Source of the DNA: Symbiodinium natans
Taxonomy: Eukaryota; Sar; Dinophyceae; Suessiales; Symbiodiniaceae
NCBI GenBank assembly: GCA_905221605.1
Contig: CAJNDS010002080.1
Coordinates: 1,269,596-1,333,595, forward strand
Length of the DNA stretch: 64,000 nucleotides
Reading direction: 5' to 3'
Each line of letters opens with the position of its first letter. Position 1 is the stretch's first letter. Below the pieces are notes generated by a model. The model was not told the origin of the DNA. It did not search any database and saw only the letters and a list, made by a program, of their open reading frames with translations. This document shows positions 1 to 9,570 of the stretch, one piece after another. A program made the position numbers and the translations under genes.

Positions 1-11
1 AATCGTGGGAG

Positions 12-275
12 GTGGTTTATGAGAAGGGAACAGTCGTAGCCACGCGACGAGTGGACACTGCAGACGCAGCAGACACAGTGGACAGGAGTGACACGGTGAC
101 AACAGCGAAAGAGGATGTGACGGACCTGAGACCACACAGAAGCTCCGATGTGCCAAGCGTCTCGGCTGCCCCGACTGCTGCGGAAGCCAGAACAGCAAGC
201 ACAGCGAGAGCGGGCTCGGAGAAGGAGACGCCGAGGGCCCTGGACAAGGCATGGGCGCCCTGCAGGGAATTCTAA
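12..275 (+). CDS. Possible unidentified exon, Ala/Thr/Asp-rich
   Basis: An open frame of about 87 codons runs in from near the left edge. Its translation is hydrophilic and low in complexity, with repeated short runs such as DTADAADTVD and an Ala/Ser/Thr-rich middle. A possible acceptor (cctttcag at 321-328) follows, with a second open piece downstream. I do not recognise a domain. It could be the 3' part of a gene that begins left of the window or chance coding in GC-rich DNA. The frame is more even in composition than the other five here, which is the only support. Confidence 0.22.
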   Translation: MVYEKGTVVATRRVDTADAADTVDRSDTVTTAKEDVTDLRPHRSSDVPSVSAAPTAAEARTASTARAGSEKETPRALDKAWAPCREF

Positions 276-328
276 GAGGGCCCCGATATGTTCCCACATC
301 TGTTCCCACTTTGCTTGTCTCCTTTCAG

Positions 329-430
329 GCACGGCCAGCGCCGAGGCCCACTCCGCCCCCAAGTCCGCCCTGCCCGAGTGCGAAGGCCTTGGGGGACTTC
401 TCCAAACATCTCAACCAAAGTTGCCTTGTT
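329..430 (+). CDS. Possible short unidentified exon, Pro/Ala-rich
   Basis: A clean acceptor with a pyrimidine tract (ttgcttgtctcctttcag) ends at 328 and is followed by an open stretch in two frames, one reading GTASAEAHSAPKSALPECEG and one Pro-rich. It might continue the exon at 12-275. No domain is recognisable, and the exon end is not defined. Confidence 0.18.
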
Positions 431-3200
431 CAACTCTTTCACTCAAGACAAGAAGTAGGGCGAAGTAGGGCGAAGGGGGAGTTGGAGGTTCTGTCGTCCG
501 CCATGTGTTTTCAAACCAACGCAGGCTGGCCAGCTTGGCAGCCTGCCGAGCAACCGCTGCCGCTCGGACAGCGCCTTCCGGGCGCAAGGGTTCACAGACC
601 AAGAGATCGCTCGGAACTCAGACTCGAACGTGGCTTCCAGTTTGCCAGTACGGTGGAGGGGCTCCGGGGTGTTTTTTTGGCAAAGACGTGGCTCAACCCT
701 TGTCCCTTGTAAAGGGCTTGTGGCTTGGATCGTTCTTGTTTCCGTCCTCGACGCAGCTTGAAAAGCATCCGACTCCCCACCCTCCCCCCCAACAGGGGTG
801 GCATGGTGGAAGAAAGCCCGGCCCAAACCACCAGTTTCACGGGTGCAGAGCGTTTAGCTTCAACATGCGATGGCTGCACGAACACTGTGGCAAATGGCGG
901 GGGCCAGGGGGGGTGGATGGCTGTGTCCGCCCGCTGAGTAAGAATTCAGCGAAGCCAAAGCCAAGCCATTTTCCTGCGAACTGTCGAGCCACACCTTTGC
1001 ACAGGAAACGTACGGAGCCGCACCTTTGCACGACAGATCCTCTGCCTAACTCATGGAGGCGCCATGCATGCCATAAGTGGGCCATCTGTGGGCCATAAGG
1101 CTCTGATTGAGCGCCGGAGACGCGGCCTAAGTCTCGTTGCTGATCTGACTGCTTCTCCATGAACAAAGTAGGGCACGTGAACGGCATTCTGCTCGAGAGG
1201 TCCCCCAAGCTCACCGGCTGCGGCACCCGACAGAGCTGCACAGCCCGGAGGTTGCAGTGTCAGAGCGCCCGGCTGAGACTGCAGACAGAGTTCCGCTCGC
1301 TGCTGCTTGCTGAGTGCTCTGTTCCTTTGCAACTTATTGCATGGAAGCAGGTCTATTTCCCCACATCAGCCCGAAGCAGAACCAGGGACACAAGCCGAGG
1401 TGGCAGAGCATGGTGTTGAGAAATCTTGAGAGCCATCGGTTCCCTTCTTGCGCCGAACAAAGGTCCTTGCGGTGCTGCCCCCCGTGTATCAGCTCCTGAA
1501 GCCGCCGGGGTCCCAGCAGCCTCTTTCAGACCCGGCTGTGGATGAACGGGTACCGGGTAGCGGTATCTGTAATGTCTGTGTACTGTATCTGTAGATACCT
1601 TGCCTGTCCTGCATTGTCATGCTGCAAGTGCCGCCCGCCTTTCTGCTCTTTGCAGGCTACTGCGGATGCCGCGGCTGGAGCGGCTGCACCTGCGTGGCCG
1701 CAGGTGGGACCCAAGCGTCTTTCACAGCTGGTAGTCGGTGCTTATAGCACAGTGGCCGAGGCAGCAGCTGCTCCATCTGAGGACCGAAGGCGTAGGCGTA
1801 GACCACACCCTCCGTGTAGGAACCATTAGGAACGGCTTGCTTTTGATGAGAGCTGCCAGGACTCTTCAGCGCAGCGGGTGCAGGAGATGGATAACGACTC
1901 AGACGAGCAAGATTCTTAGCGATGTAAGCCGCAAGAGGTCTGAGACATGCTGCCCATGCTTTCCAAGTTGGCTATTTTGTTTCTGACCGAATGCGCACAG
2001 GGTTATGGGCGCAACATCGGAAGGCAAATCCAGATGCAGAGGAAGGCTTCGGGTCAAGTGTTAAAGGCCGTTAGGGATCAGAGCGGTGGCTTCGCCAGAA
2101 GTACCCCCTACGCCTTGCTACGCAAGTACTCGACCCAGCAACCCTGAGCGACCCTAACCCAAAACCCCTTGAACGAGAATATCGGGGGCATCCATCCGGG
2201 GCAGCGGCAAGGCTGTCGGAACGTGCGCGTGTGTTTCTGCGCCACCCTACCTCTTAATGGCCGAAGCTTCCGAATGAACCGTCGTCCATCCCCACTGCCA
2301 TTCCCCATGCTGTCTAGTTATCGATCAGTTGCCAAAGACACCGAGGGCCCCCACACGCCTCAGAGAGACGACGCCTGAACGGCCCGAGCGGCCGGAGGAT
2401 GTCTCACCCTTCGAAGTTGCCACCTTTTCAGAAAAGGGGTCATGCGACTGATAGTCCAGTGATAGCGCTTGTTGTAGAGACTATCTGCCGCATGGCCGAG
2501 TGCAATGCTAGTGCAACTTTCCTAAGAAGCCGCGGATGATTTTCCTCTGCTCCTGAATTGGGAGCGTTGCCAACTCTGTAACTAGCGGGATGTTGGCAGG
2601 AGCTGCACAGGTTTGTGGCTTGTAGGAATCTGGAAATTGGGAGGCACGTGGTCTGAGCAAAGCTGGACCCTGCAGGTGTCTCGTGTAAACGATTCCCGCT
2701 TGGCCAGTGGAATGCCAGAAATGTGATCAGCAGCATTATTTACAAGCGCCGAGTCAAATTCCACGGGTCAGCGGCTTGTTCAGATAATGCTTTGCGCACG
2801 TGCACTCCAGTGCTTGTTCCGCGCAGAAACAGGTCACTTCTGCCCTCTGGTGGACTGCGCTGCACCCTCTCTTGTGCATAGCATGACGGGCACTACGCTA
2901 GGGTTAAGCCCCGACCTGGCGGGGTGCTTGGATGTGTTACAGTCTGGAGTCAACCCTAGTCGGCCGTGTGAGTGCAAGCTGAGCCCCGTGTGATGTCCGC
3001 ATCACCAGAACGGAGTAGATGATGTTCGTTCTCGCCCGCTGCTTTTGTGAGAAGGGAGTAACTGAGTTAACTGGGAGCCCCAAGAGTTGCTGCCCCTTGC
3101 AATGGCATCATGACATCGCGCCATGTGTCACACGACAATGCGTCTACCTTCCTGAGACGTTGCTTTGCAAATCCTTCTCGCATGCGGCTGCTTTGTAGCA
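431..3200. other. No assignable gene; scattered weak open frames
   Basis: I see no protein motif in this 2.8 kb. Open frames of 60-197 codons occur on both strands, but several overlap in different frames and none has recognisable conservation. A small Ala-rich piece (ATADAAAGAAAPAWPQ) follows an acceptor ctctttgcag near 1656 and may be a tiny exon. The region is probably intergenic or intronic sequence. Confidence 0.4.
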
Positions 3201-3209
3201 AGAAGGCCG

Positions 3210-4600
3210 GACGGGAAGGGGGCGAGTGCTTGACTGTCTCGGTGGAGATCGGGCCGGCTGGCCCTATCGTGGAGGTGCAGGAGACCAGCATGGCAGAAGG
3301 CCGGGGAAATGTTGACATTTGGTGAAAGGAGACATCTCTGGAACACTAAGTGTAGACTAAATTCATCAGATATCGGGATTCTCTAGCACATTGACATCTA
3401 GAAGAATCTCTTTCAACTCTCTCACTCTTTTGAAGGTTGGACGGGCTGCCGCTTCTCGCCCTCTGCCTTGTGGCTAGCGCTCAAGGTGGCGGAGCCGAGC
3501 TTCGCGCGCCTCACCGGCCTCGGCAGCCCTGAGCTGAAGGACCTGAAGGACCTGAAGAACCCGAAGGCCCCGAAGGCCATCGAGTTTGGATGCGGGGTCG
3601 GCCTGGCAGGACTGGCCGCCCATGCCGTCGGATATGACACCACACTCACTGACTGTCTGCCGGGTCATCTCAAGAACCTCTCGGCGCACGTCGGGAAGCT
3701 GATGGCAAAGGCTTCAGGCGCTTCAGGCACTTCAGGCACTTCAGGCACTTCAGGCACTTCAGGCACACGCGGTCTGCATGTCCGCTTTCTGGATTGGATC
3801 TCAGATGTCGGTGCTGACCTAACTGGGTGTTCAGTCGACTTGGGATCACCGGAGAACGTGGCAGCCAGCTCTGACTGGGAACGTTTGGATGAGCAGGAGT
3901 TGAACAGCTTCGACCTGGCGCTTGCAAGCGACGTGACTCAGCAAATGCAGCAAAAGACAAAGCAGTACCTTGATGCGACAGATCTTGCATGATGTTGAGC
4001 CAGGTACTTGTGGTTGAATACCGTTAGCCCGCCAGCTTAAGCCAAGAAGTAAGTGTGTGTGTGTGTGTGTAGCCAGTAGATGTTCTACTGTCGACTAGAC
4101 ACACGAAAGGGATCCAAACCATTTTCCAGAACTGTTTGGGGCCTCCGGGGCGGCACCCGAATTGCCGCCGAGGTGGTGTATGAGCAGCACCATGCTATCC
4201 TTCTGCCGAGGGTGATGCAGCGCTGGCTGAAGCCAGGACGGGCCGAGAGAAGAGCTCAGCACGGCTTGTGTGGTGATTTGACGTGAGTTGACGTGATTTG
4301 AATTATGTCGCCGTGTCAGTGTTCGAAGGTGTTGTGGGGTTACTCGTAGCAACCTGTTTGTTTCATTATGTGAGGAGGTTTCTGGGCCGTTTGCCTCGCT
4401 ATTCGTGATGCAGAGATGAGCCGTGCGCCTACTCATGGCTGCCTGCAAAGTTTGTTGTCCCTGTGGCGCCCTTATCCCTCAAACGCCTGCTCTTGGCGAA
4501 GGCTGTTGCTTCCTGCAGCAGCTGAACGATTGTGGACTGATGCCAAGATCTGCCGAGCAACTCGATCTGAGAAAATTGTTGGACATGCAGTCATGGTGAC
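3210..4600 (+). CDS. METTL21-like protein methyltransferase (Methyltransf_16), split gene
   Basis: Class I SAM-dependent methyltransferase of the lysine-methylating Methyltransf_16/METTL21 group. The core exon (about 3436-3932) reads GWTGCRFSPSALWLALKVA, then the SAM-binding motif I as IEFGCGVGLAGLAA, then RFLDW, and ends at FDLALASD. The next exon (about 4173-4281) continues in the same phase as VVYEQHHAILLPRVMQRWLKPG, which restores the family motif 'SDV-Y'. Junctions 3932/3933 (GT donor) and 4171-4172 (AG) are therefore well supported. Upstream, an open piece at about 3215-3321 ending GRGNVDIW is a likely earlier exon. A later piece near 4480-4576 (CFLQQLNDCGLMPR) may be the C-terminal exon. 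Two 9-bp repeat tracts sit inside the core exon: KDLKDLK-type residues and a Gly-Thr-Ser run. Substrate and start codon are unknown. Confidence in the family is high, in the ends low. Confidence 0.85.
3709..3762 (+). repeat. In-frame 9-bp minisatellite (TTCAGGCAC)n
   Basis: About five copies of a 9-bp unit lie inside the methyltransferase core exon and encode a Ser-Gly-Thr repeat without disturbing the frame. It falls between the SAM motif I region and the RFLDW motif, so it would form a flexible surface loop. A shorter, degenerate 9-bp tract lies at about 3533-3575 in the same exon. Confidence 0.85.
4053..4070. repeat. (GT)n microsatellite
   Basis: Run of nine GT units in the intron between the methyltransferase exons ending at 3932 and starting at 4173. 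Confidence 0.9.
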
Positions 4601-4659
4601 TGGCACTTCCTTGCTCTGTCACTCCCTGACTTCTGTATCAGGCACATTGTTATAGAGAC

Positions 4660-5340
4660 GGCATGCAAACCAGATCGCGGCCGGGCTTAAAGTTTGGTGG
4701 TCGGAAATTGTTAGGAATCATGGAGGGGTTTCGTGTTTGGTTTCAAGGCTGTTCCTACTGCTCCTCGCGGGATCTCAGCTGGCCTGCAGAAGCGTCACTG
4801 CTGGACAGGACTTTCGGAAAGCAGCAGTGCAGCTGTTGATATGGGGTTTGAGCTAAATTATGTGGATGTGCCCTTTTCACGAAAGCTAGCGGAGCTAGGC
4901 CAGAGCCTATGTCTTGCTTCAGCATGGACAAGGTCTGAAAAGCAGCACGCTATTGGTTCAAAGCGGCTCAATGTTGATTGGTTCACCGAGTGAGGGGTCC
5001 AGATTAACACAGCTTGTGGGCATCACGGGGGCTCCGTCAGAGTAGGCGCGCATAGTCACTTTGCGGGGCGGGCAGGTGCCCCTGGTTCGCGGACTACTGT
5101 ATTCTAGGTGTTGGACCCTTCCCTCGATCTTGTCTCCGTCATCATCGTCCTCCTCCTCGTTTGCGATTTGCAGCCTCCATGTCTCTGTCGGATCTTTCGT
5201 GTGTTCCCGCACGCTTGGCGACGCGTCACGTCGCGCTTGGGCTAGCTTTCGTTGGCCTCGGCTTGCCCCTCAAGTTGGGTTTCACCTGAGAGGAGTTTGT
5301 TCAGATAGGTTCAAATCAATCCCCAATTTGCCCATCATTC
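4660..5340. other. No gene seen
   Basis: Open frames here are short and overlap in several frames. A Ser-rich CTC/TCC tract at about 5125-5165 makes an artificial Ser run. Nothing is recognisable as a domain or RNA. Confidence 0.4.
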
Positions 5341-5352
5341 TCTGCATGCTGC

Positions 5353-5500
5353 TTGCTGAGGCTCCAAAGCATTGTCAAAGGCCACGAGGGGGGTGCTGTT
5401 CTACTGCTGGGCCAGCGCCAGGAAGATCTAGAGGAACCTGTTCCGACACGGAGCGAGCTCGTGGAGTCAAAAGTTTGTTCTGAAGAGTTGGTGGTTCTGC
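5353..5500 (+). CDS. Unidentified exon, acidic C-terminal half
   Basis: An even, charged frame reads LQSIVKGHEGGAVLLLGQ, then RQEDLEEPVPTRSELVES, and KVCSEELVVLQ just before a GT donor context (ctgcaggtgagcatc at about 5500). The strong donor gtgagc and the acidic, soluble composition suggest a real exon. No family is recognised. It could belong with the C-terminal exon at 6149-6226. Confidence 0.4.
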
Positions 5501-6148
5501 AGGTGAGCATCATGGAGGAAGTGCTAGCTAGAAGTCAAGATGACGGAGAGCCGAGGCTCACAAAGCTCACTTGAAGACGCCAAGGCCATCCTAAATTTTC
5601 CCCAACAAGCCCTAAGCTCTAAACCCGCTATGGCCCCAAAGTCCATGGGATCATCTCGACGGGGTGAGAGGAACCCACATTGACAGGCTCTTCATCCAAA
5701 GCCTTTCGTTTACCATGCCTTGGCGTCTTGGTTGTTGTCTTGTATTGTGGCAGTTCCGAGAATCTGGCGCTTGCTTTTGCACGCACGTTGCCTCAGCATC
5801 CAGGCACAGCTTGTTTTTAAGTATGAAAGTAGCCGACATCCCTGGAACGGCACATCAAGTGGTCAGCACCCAAACAACACCCAACCAGGTTTCAGACATT
5901 CCACAGTTGGAAGATGTTGCAAGCAAGCAGCAGCGACCTGTCCACATTGTGATCTGACATGGGCTAGTTGGCCCCATGACATCATGGGAAATGGCGTCCT
6001 CAGGTGCGAGGGCAGACCCAAGCCTGCTCATGTGATGTCATGCCTATCACACGTGTCCGGGACAGGCGCTATCGTACGAGACCAGAGGCGCTATCTTCGA
6101 TGCTTGTGGGGCCAACATTGCAGCAACTTAACTCTGCCATCCGGTCAG

Positions 6149-6226
6149 CAAGAGGCTGACAATGACTCCTGGCGCAAGCCCAAGCAGAAGGGAGGCGCAG
6201 CCAACAAGGAGAAGGTGCATGACTGA
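6149..6226 (+). CDS. Probable C-terminal exon, Lys-rich, unidentified gene
   Basis: After an acceptor (ccatccggtcag) the frame reads QEADNDSWRKPKQKGG and then AANKEKVHD followed by TGA at 6224-6226. A short Lys-rich tail that ends in a stop right after an acceptor is typical of a last exon. The preceding exons are not certain; the exon at 5353-5500 is a candidate. Confidence 0.4.
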   Translation, partial: QEADNDSWRKPKQKGGAANKEKVHD

Positions 6227-6598
6227 GTCGCAGTAGACCATGAATGCTGCGGGCCATGCCAGGAGTGCAATCCCAAGCTTGATTTTGCTCAAGCTGATAT
6301 CTGACAAGCATTCTTTTGGGCGACAGGAGCACGATGCACGAGCAGTAGGGCCCAGCAGGGCGACATGGAGACTCATAGCAAGTCGACCAATCACCACCAC
6401 CAGCAATGTCAGTATGACTCCAGCGTGCTGCTTCCCGGGCGAATGGAGGCGTGTAGCTTAGAGCATAGACATCGGGCACTCGGCACTGCTCTTTGTTCAA
6501 GCCTTTCTTTCTGCTGGGTTTTGGGAGAATTGAGTGTCAAAGTAAGGCCCAAAGAGCCCTCCCCACCCAGAACCCTGGGCGTGGCACACGGTCGACGC

Positions 6599-6685
6599 CA
6601 AACCCTATAAACCCTAAACCCTACAAACCCTATAAACCAAGTAACCCTATCAACCCTATCAACCCTATGCATTCATAGGGTTTTG
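6599..6685. repeat. Degenerate telomere-like CCCTAAA/CCCTATA array
   Basis: About ten imperfect 7-9-bp units (accctataa, accctaaa, accctacaa, accctatca) run here. The array ends in a small palindrome (ccctatgcattcataggg at about 6662-6681). Confidence 0.85.
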
Positions 6686-6689
6686 GCAG

Positions 6690-7440
6690 CAGTTGAAAGT
6701 GCAGTTTAGCTTGAGCTTCTGGCAAGCCCTGAAGCTGTGGGCGGCACAATTTTTGGGGGTCACTTGAGGCGCTACAGGTTTGCTGCAGAAACAAGTGTTG
6801 CAGTATGTGCTTGGGGACGAGAGCCGCACCTGTCGCGCTATGTTGCTGATTCCCGCAATTTCCCGCATATTCCCGTGACCCCAGCCAGGCTGCAATGCCA
6901 ACCTTAGATGATCAACCCCCACCCTTGCTTCTAGAGTTTGTGGTCCACGGATACACTCAGGTTTGGGAGACAGCCTCTGCCATCATTCTGGCTGTTGCCT
7001 TCATCGCTGTAGCGGAATTTTGCTGGAGTCTTAGGTGTTCCGGAGGGCGGTGAGGGGGAGGGGACCTTCATGTCAGATGCTTCATTAGATGTCTTTAGCT
7101 TCCAGTGCCTACACCTCGAGTTTTATCTTCTGCAGGCCGCCGCCGTGGCCACCGCAACAGGTGCAGAATCCCGAAGATTCGATGACCGTCGTTTAGATAT
7201 GTCTGCACGCTTCTAAATCTATTCAGAGTAGTTCAGGCCACAGCAGCTCTCCTTTGCCAAGGACGAGGCGCTTTTCCAGCTCTTGAAGTCTTTTTTGAAG
7301 GCCAAAGTGACATGAATGGAGACGGGCCGTGACTGGCCAGGTGTTGGGATGCGATCGCGTGGCCCCAGCTATACAGAACAGGCTACCGCGGGCTGGAATG
7401 GGCTGTATGTAGTTCAGCTGACTTCAAGAGCCTCTGCTGT
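6690..7440. other. No gene seen
   Basis: No coherent reading frame or RNA structure is visible. A very short Ala-rich open piece after ttctgcag near 7137 may be chance. Confidence 0.4.
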
Positions 7441-7442
7441 TT

Positions 7443-8831
7443 TTGATATTTGGCCCCCGCCAATTTGGATGGCTCAGGGGCCTTCGCTTGGTTTGCATCA
7501 GCGACACGCACGGTCAGCATCGAGAGCTTAAACTGCCAGATGGGGATGCGTTTGCCCCAGTTGGGTGCATTCGCAAGCCTGCACCAGTGCTTCTGCAGCA
7601 TCTGCAGCCTCAGGTTCTCATTCATGCAGGCGATTTCACCCAATACGGGCGAGAAGAGCATGCACGCGACTTCAACAGTTGGCTGGCAGATCAAAAGCCG
7701 CACTCTCATTCCAGTTGTACAGGCCCCAGCAATCGAGACTTCATCTCCCGGACAGACTGAGGCACAAGACGAAGCTTGTTATTCTGGGGAACCATGAAGC
7801 CAATGCGCCAGCAACCCAGGTGATGAGTGTTCAGGAGACCGAGTGCCGAACAAGATGGAATCCACAGCAGCAGCACAAAGCACTCCCAGTTCACCAGGGA
7901 CTGGGCCAAGCGCGCCGAGGAGGTGTCTGAGGCTTAGCATCGCCTGCCCTCCGAGGTCTGAAGCCTGACAGTGTCCGGACCACTGACCAAGCGTGACCAT
8001 TTGCCGTCATTGCAGGCTCTCCAGCGCCACCCTGCTCCGCCAGGCACCCTTTGACTTGGAGGCTTCTGCGTGGCGTAACGATTTACTCAATGGCTTTTGG
8101 ACTATGGCCCTATGGCCCGCTCTACAGAAACAGTACTGAGTTTTTTGATGCTTTTTGTAGGTTCCGGGCTCAACGGCTCCACTTCGCTTCTTCGGTACTG
8201 ACTTCTTCTGGCCTTGCACGTGCCTCAGAGCTTCAGAGCTTCGCGAGTCGGGGCATGCGGGGGTTCTCCGAAGCGAGGTAAGGGTCGCAATCCCTACTTC
8301 GACCAGATCCCAGACAACACGGCCGCTGTCCCGGATGTGGCGCAGAAACAATCGACTTCGTCCACGGAGCACTGCGCAGTTCCGAGGATGTCGTGCTGGC
8401 TCACGGGCCCGCAAAGGGCTGTGCAGATGGAGACAAGGGATGCGCTTCTTTGCTACAGGAGCCCTGTGGTTGCTGATCATATATTCTGTGCCCACTGTCC
8501 TGCCACATGGATTGCAGGCAGTGAAATCAATTCAGCCAAAGCTTGTCGTCTCTGGACACATACACTTTGCACGAGGCGCGCTTGCATGCGTTTGACAGAA
8601 CGATTCACGTTTTCGAAGCTCAGTAAGACCTTGGTTTCAGGGGCGGCGTTGCTGAGACATCCTTCTTCATCGCCAGTGCCGTTGTGCAATGGCAGCAGAA
8701 GTCGTGACCTGCCTTTATGGTTCGTGTTGTGACTGCTGAGGAGCAGCTCAACGATATTGATCAATGCTGCAAACTGCGGCAGTCCCGCAGCTGAACTAGA
8801 GCGCCACGTCTTCCTAGTGTCGGTCAGAACC
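7443..8831 (+). CDS. MPPED-type calcineurin-like metallophosphoesterase
   Basis: Metal-dependent phosphoesterase of the MPPED1/MPPED2 (239FB) family. The metal-binding motifs appear in order on successive exons. First is LRLVCISDTHGQH (about 7482-7520), then VLIHAGDFTQYG (exon from 7614), then KLVILGNHEA (exon 7756-7819, donor gtgatgag). These are followed by LSSATLL (exon from 8016), LRFFGTDFFWPC (exon from 8161), YFDQIPDNT, DVVLAHGPAKG (exon from 8387), and KLVVSGHIHFARGAL (exon from 8518). The last exon, near 8748, has STILINAANCG and a stop at 8829-8831. This order (D-H, GD, GNH, H, GHxH) matches the family throughout. At least three introns must use GC donors to join the motifs correctly: 7548-7613, 7697-7755 and 8322-8386. 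The catalytic residues all appear intact, so the gene looks functional. The start codon is not determined, and the physiological substrate of this family is generally unclear. Confidence 0.9.
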
Positions 8832-8834
8832 TGA

Positions 8835-9565
8835 AGCCATTGGGTCTACGTTGGTGATGGGTGAACAAGGAGAGAAAACTCATGTCTTCCTTGCAACCTT
8901 AGTCTCTGGGAGTTAGTCTGCCGAGGCGTGAAGGTAGCAGCCCCCAGAATCCCATTATCCCAACGTTCAAGTGCGAGACAAAGTTGTGAACAGAATGTGG
9001 TTTTCAGGTTGATACTCAAGGTGTGGCAGGGAGAGTGTGGCAGGGAGAGAGCGGCTAACCTTCGACTCGTAATCAGTTCTTCTATCCCCGGTCTTAAAAG
9101 CGAGGAAATAGTACATGCTTCTCTAAGTCTAGTACCAAGGGCAACTGTGTGCCTTACCGTGTTGCTTGAAACATGCCCTGCGCCGCTTGGAGGTGGGCGG
9201 CAAGAGCGAGCCTGATGCCCAGACCATCCGCATGCAGCTCATGAGAGAGTTTGAGAGAATCCAATCCGTCGTCCTGTAGTGGTAGTATGTGGTAGTGATG
9301 ATGTCACTCAATGCCCTTCGAAGGCGCTCATCCATGGGCCTGTGGTCGTCGACATCTGCCGAATACCCAGCTTGATCCAGCTTGTGCCCTGCGCTTGGCG
9401 CATCTACTCCAACCTTGTGACTTAAGGACCATCAAGGCATCGAGCCATGCGACTTGGGTCATCGAGTGTCAAAGATGGCAGCGGTGGCCAGCGTGTGCAA
9501 AAGAGCGCCAATCTGCACATCTTGCACCCAAGCTCGCCCGAGCCACACTAGCGATGTGCAGAGAT
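8835..9565. other. No gene seen
   Basis: This lies between the phosphoesterase stop and the next coding-like sequence. Only short, inconsistent open frames occur. Confidence 0.4.
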
Positions 9566-9570
9566 CTGAG

